Positions 48,062-58,896 of a stretch of DNA of 64,000 bases are shown one piece after another. The first letter of the stretch is position 1. Every line of letters begins with the position of its first letter. The stretch comes from Diadophis punctatus similis (taxonomy: Eukaryota > Chordata > Lepidosauria > Squamata > Dipsadidae), in contig JALIGW010000013.1 in the NCBI GenBank assembly GCA_023053685.1, positions 11,930,001 through 11,994,000 on the forward strand. Direction: 5' to 3'. Below the pieces are notes generated by a model that was not told where the DNA came from, did not search any database, and saw only the letters and a list, made by a program, of their open reading frames with translations. The position numbers were made by a program, and so were the translations under genes.

Positions 48062-48289
48062 GGTGTGTTTTTTGGTTTTGTTTTGTTTTCACTGTTGTGT
48101 CATGAGGTTACATACCTCGCAAAGCTATTGTGAAGGTAAACCAAGTTAAGGCTATCAAGGCACTTGCATTCTGAAAGTACCACTGGTGTGAAAGAATAAA
48201 GTACATTCATGACACATTGTAAGTAGGATGTTTTATGTACTGAAGCTTTATGTTACCATGCATACTGCTGTTACAGCACAAAAAGAATA

Positions 48290-49720
48290 CAGAATACAGA
48301 AAAGCAGAGTTGGAAGAGGCCTTGGAGATCTTCTAGTCCAACCCCTTCCCCAGGCAGGAGACCCTATACCAGGGGTCCCCAAACTTGGCAACTTTAAGAC
48401 TTGTGGACTTCAACTCTCAGAATTCTGGGAGTTGAAGTCCACAAGTCTTAAAGTTGCCAAGTTTGAAGACCTCTGCCCTATACCATGCTGGATAAATGAC
48501 TGTCCAATCTCTTTAAAAATCTCAAGTGTTGAGCACCCACAACTTCTGAGGGCAAGCCATTCCACTGATTATTTGTTCTGACTGTCAGAGAATTTCTCCT
48601 TAGTTCTAGGTTGGATCACTCTTTGATATGTTTCCTTCTGTCGCTTCTTGTCCTGCCCTTAGGTGCTTTGCAGAATAGGCCGTCCTACTGTTCTTTGTGA
48701 CAGCCTCTCAAATTTGCTTGACTAGACATACCCAGTTCCTGCAATTGGTCATCATATGTTTTAGCTTCCAGCCCCCCTAATCCTCTTTGTTGCTCTTCTC
48801 TGCACTCTTTGTAGAGTCTCACCATCTTTTTTTATATCATGGTGACCAGAACTGGATGCAATATTCCAAGTGTAGTCTTACCAAGGCAGTATATAGTGGT
48901 ACTAATACTTCACATGATCTTGATACTATTCCTCTGCTGATGCTGCCTAGGACTACATTGGCTTTTGGGCAGCTGCAGCACACTGCTGGCTTAAATGGTT
49001 GTCCACTAGGAATCTTAGACCCTGAGCCTATCTTCTAAAGGGCTGGCTACTCCTCCTAGCTTGATGTCATCTGTAAATTTGATGAGTTCCCATTTTATCC
49101 CCTCATCTAATTAATCATTTATGAAGATGTTGAAGAATACTGGGCCTAAGACAGAAAGTATCCACTGCATACGTCCCTCTATGTAGATGTAGTTCCATTG
49201 AGGACTGCACATTACATTATCCATCTGGTGGTGATGCTCTCTTTCCCACATTTTTCTGTCTTACCAAGAAGTAGGTAATATAGACTACTATGTCAAATGC
49301 CTTACTGAAATCGAAATATACAATGTCCACAGCATCTCACTGGTCCAATAATTTAGTCATTTTCTCAAAAAACGCAATAAGATTTGTTTGGAATGATCTG
49401 TTTTTGACAAAGCCATGTTGGTGTCTAGTAACAACTCTCCTTGCTTCTAGGTGTTTGAAAATCTGTTGGTTGATTATCTTTTCCATGATCTTCTCAGTAT
49501 TGATGTCAGGCTGATTGATCTGCAGTTTCCTGGATCCATTCCTCCTGTGCTTTGCCAATATTCCTGCAAAGCATGGAATGACAGCATTGCTCCATTTGTT
49601 GTTTTCTTCTTCTCTATCTGTTGTGTGGGTGCTCCTACTGGATCTTTGAGATCCTGAGTTAAGGCAAAGTATAATTCTATCCCTTCAAGGGGATGAACAC
49701 CTAACATTTGGAAGTGCTTA
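48290..49720 (-). mobile_element. CR1-like LINE, 5'-truncated and degenerate, minus strand
   Basis: It is clearly the same family as 52421-53910. The 3' end has GAGTTGGAAGAGGCCTTGGA and ATCTTCTAGTCCAACCCC. Minus-strand translation near 49337-49558 gives HQHGFVKNRSFQTNLIAFF, the segment before the reverse transcriptase palm. Many stops. A foldback MITE is inserted at 48370-48475. Confidence 0.85.
48370..48475. mobile_element. hAT-like palindromic foldback MITE, copy 7, nested in CR1
   Basis: It begins CAGGGGTCCCCAAACTTGGC and ends GAAGACCTCTG. It is 106 bp because the palindrome centre is missing. Perfect duplications CCCTATAC (48362-48369, 48476-48483) interrupt otherwise continuous CR1 sequence, so it inserted after the CR1. 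Confidence 0.93.
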
Positions 49721-50799
49721 GTAGCTTCAATGGCCCTGAGAATGATACCAGTGGTAGGGTTGACCTTGCCATGAATTGAAATGGGAGGGATGAAGTTGAA
49801 GGTAACCTATATATGATTGAGGGAAAGTGGGGCTCTTCAGGTTGCGGACATCCAACTTATTATGAAGAAAGAATTATAGAATCAAACTTGGAAGATATAA
49901 GGACAAACCACTTCCATATTGTGGACAAAGGTTTGGGATGAAATGGCTGAAACATTTAGACAAGTAGGAGTATCCAAGGTCACAAAAGGGTTCCTGACTG
50001 AACTTTCAGAAATAGATTGGAAATTATGACATGATCAAGTCAAAGTAATAAAGAAATCTGGTCACTGATGGTGCCTGTATTGAAATAGAAGTTCTTTGAT
50101 TCACAAGGACATATGCAACTGAGATTTAGACTGTAAGAAGCATGAACCAAGGAAAATATGAAATTTTCAAAGTGAAATGAAGCATATTCAATTGGATAGA
50201 TAGATACTCTAAATCAGATGATTGCAAGAAACCATCTTCAGGGCATAAGATCATACAAAATAATTGTATGGCAATGATATTCAAAAAGAATTTCACTAAG
50301 TATGCGCCCAACTATAATTGAATAAATGACAGAATCATCTCATTAGAGTGAGTGGATATCCAGTACAAAACTGTGTGCGACTACTACATATGTAACCATG
50401 GAAGATACTGAATTCTATGACAACAATGCTGTGTCCTACAGCATAAACCCTCATTTTCTCTCTCAAGCCCTAAACAGATACATCAGACAGAAAAAGATTT
50501 TAACTGAGCTGAAGCAACTTTTATCATCGTGGGATCATGATGAATTCCACCATGGCTTATTGAGTAATGGCAAGCATGCATTTCCGAAAGCCACATACAG
50601 TATTTCTATTGCTAAATAGTTTTATATACTCCCTGCCCTCTGCAGAATATGAAGGACTGACTATAGTTGCATGGTGTTCTTGCTTGCATTTCTCTGTAGG
50701 TGTAGTGCAAAATCAATAATATTCTGAAAAGAAAAACTGTAGATTGGAACAATAACATATTTATTTGCTATCAAAAAACAACTTTGATCTGCAATAATG
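49721..50799. other. Intergenic AT-rich, no gene seen
   Basis: Nothing recognised. Confidence 0.4.
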
Positions 50800-51055
50800 A
50801 GCCGAGATGGCACAGCGATTAGAATGCAGTACTGCAGGCCACTTTAGCTGACTGTGATCCGCAGGTCAGCGGTTCAAATCTCACCGGCTCAAGGTTGACT
50901 CAGCCTTCCATCCTTCCGAGGTAGGTAAAATGAGGACCCAGATTGTTGGGGGCAATATAAATATACATTGCTTACTGGTGTAAACCACTTAGAGAGTGCT
51001 TGCACTTTGAGGCAGTATATAAATCTCACTAATAAATAAATAAATAATAAGCAGG
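50800..51055 (+). mobile_element. Sauria-type tRNA-derived SINE
   Basis: The head GAGCCGAGATGGCACAGCG has an A box and GCGGTTCAAATCTCACCGGC is a B box. The body GAGGACCCAGATTGTTGGGG and an (AAAT)n tail follow. The same family lies at 62174-62513. Squamate Sauria SINEs have this layout. Confidence 0.9.
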
Positions 51056-51560
51056 TTATAGAAATAAAAAGTTGGACTGCGCTCTTTTCTACTGCTTCCT
51101 CGCTGGCATTCTACTGACCATTCCTACATCCTGCCTGTTTTCCAGTATAGTTTTATTCCAACACTCAGGCATTACCTGATCACTCTTCAGGAAGCCAGGA
51201 TACCCTTTCCCTAAAAGTCTCCCCACCCCACAAAGGCTTTTGTATGCTCAATGACATAGAATTTGGAGTATCTTTTGGACTTAAAGTAGAAATCTGGAAA
51301 ACACTGAAATGGTATGCTTCTGTTTCTATCCACTGAAAAGACCCTGGAAGAAGAGTTGGGTGGTTTCTTGACAGAAACTCTTCATTCCTACTAGGATAGA
51401 CATGTGCAGTTTTTTTCTAATCTGGGGAGTTGCATAAATTTAGAGATGATAAGAAAGCATTGAGTAGGTTTACTTTCATTTTTAAATAAATAAAAAAATG
51501 CAGTTAACGTGATTATATTCTGGGCATATTTTTAATCATCACTTTGTGTTTGGGGGGTGG
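51056..51560. other. Intergenic, no gene seen
   Basis: Nothing recognised. Confidence 0.4.
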
Positions 51561-51568
51561 GCTTAGGG

Positions 51569-51935
51569 CAGGGGTGGGTTCCTCCCAGTTCGGACCAGAT
51601 CGCCCAAACCGTTAGCGACCCGCTGGTAACATAATTTTGGCATCACGGATCCGGTTCTGTTTGTGCCGGTCCGTGCTTGCCGCCATTTTTTTTCTGAATT
51701 TTCGGCCGATTTTTCTGTGTTTGGATGGCTTCACAGTGTTCTGTGCTTTGAAAAAAGCCCTGCCACCCGTCCCCGGGTTAATACTAACTTTTATTTCTTT
51801 GCTTGAAGCACAGCTGATGAGCTCCTCAGCTGTGTTTCGGGCTGAATCCACCTTTTGAGCATGCGCAGAAGTGAAATTACGCGAGGGGACACCACGACGC
51901 GAACCAGTGGCGAAGGTAAGTGAAACCCACCCCTG
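51569..51935. mobile_element. Non-autonomous hAT-like element, 367 bp
   Basis: Ends CAGGGGTGGGTT and AACCCACCCCTG are exact complements. The flanks GCTTAGGG (51561-51568) and GCTTAGAG (51936-51943) form an 8-bp duplication with one change. No transposase. Confidence 0.88.
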
Positions 51936-51944
51936 GCTTAGAGT

Positions 51945-52135
51945 CAGTTTTGACTTCTGGTGACTACCTGGAGGAATCCATGCAGTTTTCTTGGCAATGT
52001 TTTTGGAAATGGCTTACCATTGCCTGCTTCTTCAGGCTAAGAGAAAGTGACTGGTCCAAAGTCACTCAGTGTCAGTGAGATTAGAACTTGAGTCTTCTGG
52101 CTTCTAGCCTGGTGCCTTTAACCATTACAGCAAAC
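51945..52135 (-). mobile_element. tRNA-derived SINE (MIR/CORE-like), minus strand
   Basis: Contains CCATGCAGTTTTCTTGGCAA, GGCTTACCATTGCCTGCTTC and the CTGGTGCCTTTAACCATTAC tRNA-like end. It directly adjoins the hAT-like element at 51569-51935. Confidence 0.7.
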
Positions 52136-52194
52136 TTGTTCTCTTCATTAGGTTACTTTTAAAATTTCAATTTATTAATTAGAATAATCTCAAG

Positions 52195-52375
52195 GCAGCT
52201 TACATGGGGATCTTCCTTTATTGTAGCCTCAGAACAACAGCCCTGTGAGGTAGGTAGGGTTGAGAGAGAATGACTGGCCCAAAGTCGCCCAGCTAGATTT
52301 AATGTCTCCGGGCAGATTTGAACCCAGGGATTAATGGCCGTTCTCTAATACCATAACCAGTATACCAGTCTGGTT
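52195..52375 (-). mobile_element. MIR/CORE-like SINE, minus strand
   Basis: Reverse complement has GGTTCAAATCTGCC (B box), GCTGGGCGACTTTGGGCCAG and ACCTCACAGGGCTGTTG. It corresponds to the plus-strand copy at 12728-12890. Confidence 0.7.
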
Positions 52376-52417
52376 CTTGGAGCCATACTGGCCCACTCCT
52401 TCTAGGAGCTACACCTA

Positions 52418-52420
<3 letters not shown>

Positions 52421-52473
<53 letters not shown>
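52421..52473. repeat. (ATC)n microsatellite forming CR1 3' tail
   Basis: About 17 trinucleotide units abut the CR1 3' end, as is usual for this LINE's terminal repeat. Confidence 0.93.
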
Positions 52474-52474
<1 letters not shown>

Positions 52475-52539
52475 AAATAATAGAGTTGGAAGGGACCTTG
52501 GAGATCTTCTAGTCCAACCCCCTGCCTAGGCAGGAAACC

Positions 52540-53649
52540 CTACACTACTTCAGACAAATGGTTATCCAACATCTTCTTAAAAACTTCCAGTGTTGGAGCA
52601 TTCACAACTTCTGGAGGCAAGCTGTTCCACGGATTAATTGTTCTAACTGTCAGGAAATTTCTCCTTAGTTCTAAGTTACGTCTCTCCTTGTTTAGTTTCC
52701 ACCCATTACTTCTTATTCTACCTTCAGGTGCTTTGGAGAATAGTTTGATTCCCTCTTCTTTGTGGCAGCCCCTGAGATTTTGGAACACTGCTTTCATGTC
52801 TCCCCTGAGCCTTCTTTTCATTAAACTAGACATACCCAGTTCCTGCAACCGTTCTTCATATGTTTTAGCATCCAGTCCCCTAATCATCTTTGTTGCTCTT
52901 CTCTGCACTCTTTCTAGAGTCTCAACATCCATTTTACATCATAGCGACCAAAACTGGATGCAGTATTCCAAGTGGGGCCTTACCAAGGCATTATAAAGTG
53001 GTATTAACACTTCGCGTGATCTTGATTCTATCTCTCTGTTAATGCAGCCTAGAACTGTGTTGGCTTTTTTGGCAGCTGCTGCACACTGCTGGCTCATATT
53101 TGAATGGTTGTCCATTAGGACTCCAAGATCCCTCTCACAGTTACTACTGTTGAGCAAGGTACCACATATACTGTACCTGTGCATTTTGTTTTTCTTGCCT
53201 AAATGTAGAACCTTACTTTTTTCACCATTGAATTTCATTTTGTTTGATAGCACCCAATGTTCAAGTCTGTCAAGATCCTTCTGTATCTTGAGCCTATCTT
53301 CTGGAGAGTTGGCTATTCCTGCCAGTTTGGTGTCATCTGCAAATTTGATGAGTTCCCCATCTATCCCCTCATCCAAGTCATTGATGAAGATGTTGAAGAG
53401 TACTGGGCCTAAAACAGAGCCTTGGGGTACTCCACTGCATACTTCCCTCGATGTAGATGCAGTTCCATTGAGCACTACATGTTGAGTGCAGTTGGTTAGC
53501 CAGTTACGAATCCATCTGGTGGTGTTGCTGTCCATCCCACATTTTTCTACTTTATCTAGTAGTAGGTTATGGTCTACTTTATCAAATGCCTTACTGATGT
53601 CCAAGTAAACCACATCGACATCATTCCTCTGGTCCACTAATTTTGTCAC
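52540..53649 (-). pseudogene. CR1 reverse transcriptase fragment (ORF2 3' part, one nonsense codon)
   Basis: The segments 53649-52939 and 52932-52540 are in the same frame, separated by TGA at 52941-52939. The first has the reverse transcriptase palm motifs, including FADD at residues 103-106 of the open segment. The second is the C-terminal domain following the palm. The true frame extends upstream of 53649 through FVKNRSCQTNLIAFFDKV, so 53649 is not a real start. It belongs to a truncated retrotransposon, not a host gene. Confidence 0.9.
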
Positions 53650-53910
53650 TTTGTCAAAGAATGCAATAAGATTAGTCTGGCATGATCTGTTTTTGACAAA
53701 CCCATGTTGGCTTTTGGTTATTACTATGTTTGATTCTAGGTGTTCATTGATTTGTTGCTTGATTATCTTTTCTAAAATCTTCCCTGGTATTGAGGTCAGG
53801 CTGATAAGTCTGTAGTTTCCTGGATCTGTTTTTTCCCCCCTTTTTTGAAGATGGGAACTACATCAGCTCTTTTCCGGTCCTCTGGCAGTTCCCCGGTATT
53901 TGAGGAAATA

Positions 53911-54844
53911 TTTGAGGAAATGGCATAGGAGACCTCCAGTTGTGTATCCCTGAGCTAGGAAAGGAGGGTTGATCACTGGAATAGCTGAGGTTTTAGTTTG
54001 ACCCCAAACATTATTCTTGTATTCTTAGAGGAAACAAACTTAGTGCAAAGTTTGAAGTCTTTGGGACTTTCCCCCCCCCCAAAGTTTCAAATGACAACCA
54101 AAATGCTTTTATAGCCAAAAAAAAAAAAATCCTATTTCACTTCTTTGGGCTCCTTCTTGCTATAGCAAAGTCTCTATCAGAATATGTGACTTTATATTAA
54201 TCATAAAGTTTGCTTGTTTTTATAAAATGGTTGTTCAGTTTATCAAAAGACAAAGCATGCTGTTGAAATGTATTGATGAGTAAGTGTGAGACCCAGTTTC
54301 ACGATTTTTATATTTATTCTTTATTTTCTGCTATTTCTGTTGTTTTCTATATTTGCCCAAACTGTTGTGAGCGCTGATAAAATTCGCCACAATGTCCAAA
54401 CCCCTCCGAGGGTTGGCTTCAAAGGAGGGAACTGAATGGAACACAAAGAATGGCGTGGTGGGAGGGAGGCTGAGATTCACCAGAGCAGCCAGTAATAGAA
54501 GATTTATTTTCACTAGGCCTTCCTGACTACTGAATCCGTTGCTTCTCTAATGAGCAAATGATCCCACAACTCACATATGTGGGAACTTAACTGTATAACC
54601 CTCTTTTCAGTGGTGAAAATGAACTCCAAATTTATTCACCTTTATGTTCATTTGATTGTGATTTTGTCTTAATTTAATAATCCAAGCAAAATTGTGGGCG
54701 AGTTTTTGAGAACTCCAGATCTTCCACTACAACAATAGAAAAAGCAGCCTGGGACTAGAAGGAAATTTTGTGTTGTTGTTGTTGTTGTTGTTTAAACCAA
54801 CCAATCAATTAATTAATTAAACTTATTAATTAATTAATAAGTTG
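53911..54844. other. Intergenic, no gene seen
   Basis: Contains a (GTT)n array at about 54772-54792 and TTAATTAA-rich sequence. No gene. Confidence 0.4.
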
Positions 54845-55030
54845 ACCTCACCCGATTCCTAAGAGGTCAGTAAGGGGTGTGCATAAGTGCACCAGCGTGC
54901 CTACCATCCCTGTCCTAATGTTCTCGCTTATCAGTACCCATCTTATGTATATAAACAATGTTATATCTATGTGTATTACCAGCACGTACTTGACAAAATA
55001 AATAAATAAAATAAATAAATAATCAACCCC
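54845..55030 (+). mobile_element. LINE-like 3' tail, plus strand
   Basis: Contains CAGCGTGCCTACCATCCCTG and ends CACGTACTTGACAAAATAAA plus an AAAT-type tail. This is the same terminal sequence as the minus-strand copy at 8971-9092. Confidence 0.6.
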
Positions 55031-55429
55031 AACTATGTTAATGTTGAGGCTGCAAAATCTTTGCAGCAAAGAAAGAATACAGCCAGCACTCTTTATTCCT
55101 GGCAGAATAGGATAGGGTAGAGGAAATGCCAGCAGAGGTCCAGCAGCATCTGGAAGGTTACAAGTCCCTTGTGGGGATCCTTAGCAGGGCATGAAACCTG
55201 TGACACCCCCCCCCCCCCAGATTCTGCTGAGCTTCTCAACTTCACTCATTATTGGTCCTGCAAGGTCTGGATGTTGTGATTGTAGTTCAACAACACGAGG
55301 AAAAGGTCCAGCTCTGCTCTGGCTGTATAAGCATCAAGCAGATTGTAGGAAACTTTTATGATAGCTGAGATAAAGTCTGAATGGTAATAGCTGAAAATCA
55401 TACAATCTAATAATTAGTCAGTTTTCCAG
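55031..55429. other. Intergenic, no gene seen
   Basis: Nothing recognised. Confidence 0.35.
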
Positions 55430-55680
55430 CTTAAAGCAATGTTCCTTTTCTACTGTTGTATAATCCCTATGCAAATTTTGCTATGATTCTTGTAAGCAAC
55501 AGCCTCACGAGGAACAAATATCAACCCGATATTTTTAGGAGCAGCATCGTTGCTGCAATTTCCTTATAATCCCCTTAGAGTAGAGCTGGTGTAATTTATC
55601 TGGGCTTCTTTTACAGACAGGAGGCTGGCACCCCTCCCCAATGGTTCTCATCTAATTGCATTTGCCATGCACATACATAC
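55430..55680. promoter_or_regulatory. Candidate conserved non-coding element with octamer
   Basis: Repeat-free sequence with a perfect POU octamer ATGCAAAT (55469-55476) and TCTAATTGCATTTGCC. A plausible POU/SOX enhancer 44 kb past SOX1, by inference. Confidence 0.35.
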
Positions 55681-55929
55681 ATAGAATTGGAAGGCAGACA
55701 GGAGATTAGAGTCAGCGCTGCAACATGCTCCGTGCAAAAGTCCCACCTTTCCCACATTCAGGATGGTTTGGCTACCACCCAGATCTTTCAATTCCTTCCA
55801 ATTAGCACAGCCAGGCATTCTTTCCCAGCCCCGAAAACACCAAGGCGTATTTTTAACTCGACACTTTCCCTCCGCTGAGCTTCTGGAACCCCGCTGAGCC
55901 TATGGAGTTCCAATCAGTGGGCTCCTTCT

Positions 55930-56155
55930 GATGCTGCCCTTCACAAGATTGCCCATGAAGTTAGAGGAGAAATCTCCTAATGAGCAGAGAAAACCTTCCT
56001 GTCTGAAATGGCATATTTTGATTCATCAATGGCTTATTGATGGCTGGTTTAACATGCCAACCGAAAGCACATTAAACAGATTTCCAGGCAAAGTAGATCA
56101 TCAATGGATAATCATTAATCTTGATACCTTCTTTTTTTTAGCAAATGTTTTAGGT
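55930..56155. promoter_or_regulatory. Candidate conserved non-coding element (ATCAAT/ATTGAT-rich)
   Basis: Contains TTCATCAATGGCTTATTGAT, TGGTTTAACATGCC, CATTAAACAG and ATCATCAATGGATAATCATT. Clustered ATCAAT/ATTGAT cores suggest homeodomain (PBX/MEIS/CUT-type) binding. No repeat is seen. Unverified. Confidence 0.35.
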
Positions 56156-56869
56156 TAAGAGATTTTTAACCTTGCTGTGCTTTGTTTCAAGGCATGTCTG
56201 TGCCTCCTCCCCCCCTTCTCTTCCCAGTAGTACAAATGTGAAATGCTGTGGAGGTCTTAACATTTCCCAAGTCACTTTGAGTCCTTGGTCCTTTTTTTCC
56301 CTTCTGAACAAGGATTCAAGTTTGTAAATACTTTCCTAGTATTATTCAAGCTGAAAATTAGTACTGATTGATTGATTTATTACCTGTATTATAAAACCCT
56401 AAATTGAATTATCTCTGTGGTTCTCATTCATGCAGCATTGTAGCATTTAAATGATTAACATGAATACTCAGACTTTTTTCACCTTTTAATATCAGTATCT
56501 TGGCATTATTAAGCCAGTTATTTCTAAGGTTGCTATCAGAAACACAAAAAAAATCCTTTGTTATTTGCATACATTTATCAGGAAGTAAGTGATTTGAACT
56601 ACAAAGTGAAAAAGTATCTATTCTGATTCAAGAAACACCTCTTTAAAAAGGGTGATGTTGGGGATTTCCATTTATTGACACCAGAGAAAAATACAGAGAA
56701 AAATGTTTTCACATTTGAAAATCCACCTACTTGATCTGAGTAAATATCCAGTTCATTCAATTGCATGCTGAATAAATGTGACACCAAATTATAATATATT
56801 ACTACCTGATATCAGTATAAGATGTTATCACAGCCTTATCCTGCTGTTGGTTTTTTCAAGGGAGTATAA
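56156..56869. other. Intergenic AT-rich, no gene seen
   Basis: Nothing recognised. Confidence 0.4.
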
Positions 56870-57259
56870 GTAGTCCTCAACTTACAACCATTTGTTTAAT
56901 GACCATTTGAAATTACAATGGCACGGAAAAAAGTGACTTATGACCATTTTTCACAGTTACGACCATCGCAGCATCCCCATGGTCATGTGATCAAAGTTTA
57001 GATGTTTGGCCACTGGCATATATTTATGATGGTTGCAATGTCCCAGGGTCATGTGATCATCTTTTGCTACCTTCTGACAAGCGAAGTCAGTGGGGAAGCG
57101 AGATTCACTTAACAACCGTGTTTCTAACTTATCAACTGCAGTGATTCACTTAACAATTGTGGCAAGAAAGGTCATAAAATGGGACAAAACTCACTTAACA
57201 ACTGTCTTGCTTAGCAATGGAAATTTTGAGCTCAGCTGTGGCTGTAACTTGAGAACTAC
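56870..57259. mobile_element. Non-autonomous DNA transposon with inverted repeats, 390 bp
   Basis: The left end GTAGTCCTCAACTTACAACC is nearly complementary to the right end TGTAACTTGAGAACTAC. Interior segments also mirror each other: many CACTTAAC/TTAAGTG-type and GGTCATGTGATCA repeats. A common snake foldback repeat from memory. The superfamily is unassigned and no target duplication is clear. Confidence 0.75.
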
Positions 57260-57340
57260 CCGTATTCATCTGCTTCAGTGAATAAGCAAATCTGAAGTTA
57301 TGGCTCTCAAGAAGTTGCTTCTTCTTCAGAATTTGCCCCC

Positions 57341-57473
57341 CCTCTCCCCCTCCCTCCCTCTCTCTCTCCCCCTCCCTCCCTCTCTCTCTCCCCCTCCCTC
57401 CCTCCCTCCCTCTCTCTCTCCCTCTCTCTCTCCCTCCCCTCCCTCCCTCCCTCTCTCCTTCTCTCTCTGTCTC
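57341..57473. repeat. (CCCT)n/(CT)n polypyrimidine array
   Basis: Irregular CCCTC and CT repeats over about 130 bp, interrupted. Confidence 0.93.
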
Positions 57474-57514
57474 ATTCCATCTGTCATTCTCTCTTCTCTC
57501 TCTATATATATAAA

Positions 57515-58118
57515 AGAACTCCAATTGGCAAGGTCTAGCAAGAGAGCCTGCTCTGCCGTTGCACCCGCCCTGTGGAACATTGTCCCCCCCCCCAGAGGTG
57601 AGGAAGGTCCCTACTCTTCTGACCTTCTGAAAAGGAATTAAAATGTGGCTCTGTGGCCCTGCATGGGGAGCCCAGAGGAACACGCAGCCATGGGGCTGGC
57701 TGGTTGATGCTCTGAGAGTCCTCCCTTCACCTTTTAACTAGTTTAAGCAGTTTAATCATCCTTGCCTCCTTGTAAACTTTTAATTTTTATATACCGTTTT
57801 TGTTACGTACCGGAGGTACGTTCCAAATTTGCATACTGCTCGCTGATTGGCCAAGGCGCGAGTGGCAGATATGAATGGCTGTCAGTAGCCGGCCGCCTCC
57901 ATCCAAGTCCTTAAAAAGCAGCTTGCCTGGAGCCGGCTGTCATTCTGCATTCGCTTCAGCTGAGATTCAATAAAGTGCTGAACGGTTACGGTGACTCCGA
58001 TTCCTTTTGTTACCCGAATCTAACAGTTTTTTATATTTTAACATTTTATTGTACACTGCCCAGAGACCCTTTCTGAAGAAGAAGGGCAGTTCAAAAATGT
58101 GAAATAAATAAATTAGAT
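57515..58118 (+). mobile_element. L2-like LINE 3' end, interrupted by an LTR
   Basis: Translation near 57545-57590 gives SAVAPALWNIVPPP, matching the conserved C-terminus of L2/CR1-group ORF2. The 3' UTR ends with GTACACTGCCCAGAGACCC and an AAATAAAT tail. The solo LTR at 57801-58025 splits the 3' UTR. Confidence 0.65.
57801..58025 (+). mobile_element. Solo LTR, 225 bp, nested in LINE tail
   Basis: It starts TGTTACG and ends ATCTAACA, so it has TG...CA ends within a 5-bp inverted repeat TGTTA/TAACA. Perfect 5-bp duplications GTTTT (57796-57800, 58026-58030) flank it. It contains an inverted octamer ATTTGCAT (57827-57834), an inverted CCAAT (57846-57850) and AATAAA (57969-57974). No internal retroviral or Gypsy genes are present, so the parent family is unknown. 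The orientation rests on AATAAA. Confidence 0.85.
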
Positions 58119-58896
58119 TACTAATAATCTTAAAATATTTAGCGAATTTACTGTTGATGGCAGAGAAGCAAAAGTGGTGACTTTTTTTCTTCAGCTCATG
58201 GAAGACAGAGATGATCAATGTACTGAAAAAAGTAAAAATCCTATGGAAAGTGGCAATAAGAAATTAAGATCACACAATGAAAAATAAGAAAATGTCACTC
58301 ATAACAAATAACAAACTAGTGAAAGTGATGGTTTTTCCAGCTATGAAAGATGAATATTAAGAAGAAAAAAATAAGAGAAAACTGTATGTCCTTAAATTAT
58401 GGATTTGGAGATGGTTACTAAAAGCAGCATGGACTGTAAGAGAAATTAATCATCAGTCCTGGTCTGATAAAGGTTGTCTACTCTTTTGAGACAATGAACA
58501 GCATACCAAAATTCACATACTCGGGGTAGGTGATATGAATCAATGGACTAGAAAAATATCCTTAGAAAAATAATAAACGTATTGATAGACAAAGGTCAGC
58601 ATAGTACATATAACATTTATTCATAAAATCAGCAGAAGCGGAACCTGACTCACAGGTATTAAAGGAAGGGGAGTAATTGCTGATAACTTCTTTGCTGAAT
58701 GAGCGTTCCTTTGGGACTATCTCCCTCATCAAAAAGGATATGTGCTGTTAAAATTTATAGTGCAAGTGTCAAGACCGCTTAGGAGACTTCATCAAATAAT
58801 CTAATAAACACCTTTACGGTACATCGTATAATTTGCACCTAGAGATGAGTCAAATTCTGTTCAGTATTGAACTCTGCCAAGCACATTGGTGTATAA
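58119..58896. other. Intergenic AT-rich, no gene seen
   Basis: Nothing recognised. Confidence 0.4.

Larger units (their letters stand above)
52421..53910 (-). mobile_element. CR1-like LINE, 5'-truncated but well preserved, minus strand
   Basis: A CR1-type non-LTR retrotransposon 3' half, read on the minus strand. The reverse transcriptase frame runs about 53700-52540 with YLDISKAFDKVDH, SGVPQGSVLGPVLF and the catalytic FADD box (about 53343-53332). The conserved C-terminal region with WNSLPPEVV follows. One in-frame TGA (52941-52939) is the only break between the 236-aa and 130-aa open segments. The 3' end carries CTTCCAACTCTATTATTTAT and a (ATG)n tail at 52421-52473. The 5' end is lost near 53900. 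Not mobile now, but clearly younger than the other LINE copies here. Confidence 0.92.

Noticed and set aside
50800..50895. tRNA gene suggested by A and B boxes (also 62174 and 44700)
   Set aside because: The boxes belong to SINE heads followed by the SINE body and tail. No full cloverleaf was traced.
52939..52941. In-frame TGA in CR1 as possible selenocysteine or programmed readthrough
   Set aside because: The surrounding codons are also changed from the usual CR1 sequence and the element is 5'-truncated, so simple mutation is the better explanation.
57195..57683. 162-aa minus-strand ORF rich in Arg-Glu-Gly
   Set aside because: It is a translation of the CCCT/CT array and the adjoining LINE tail.
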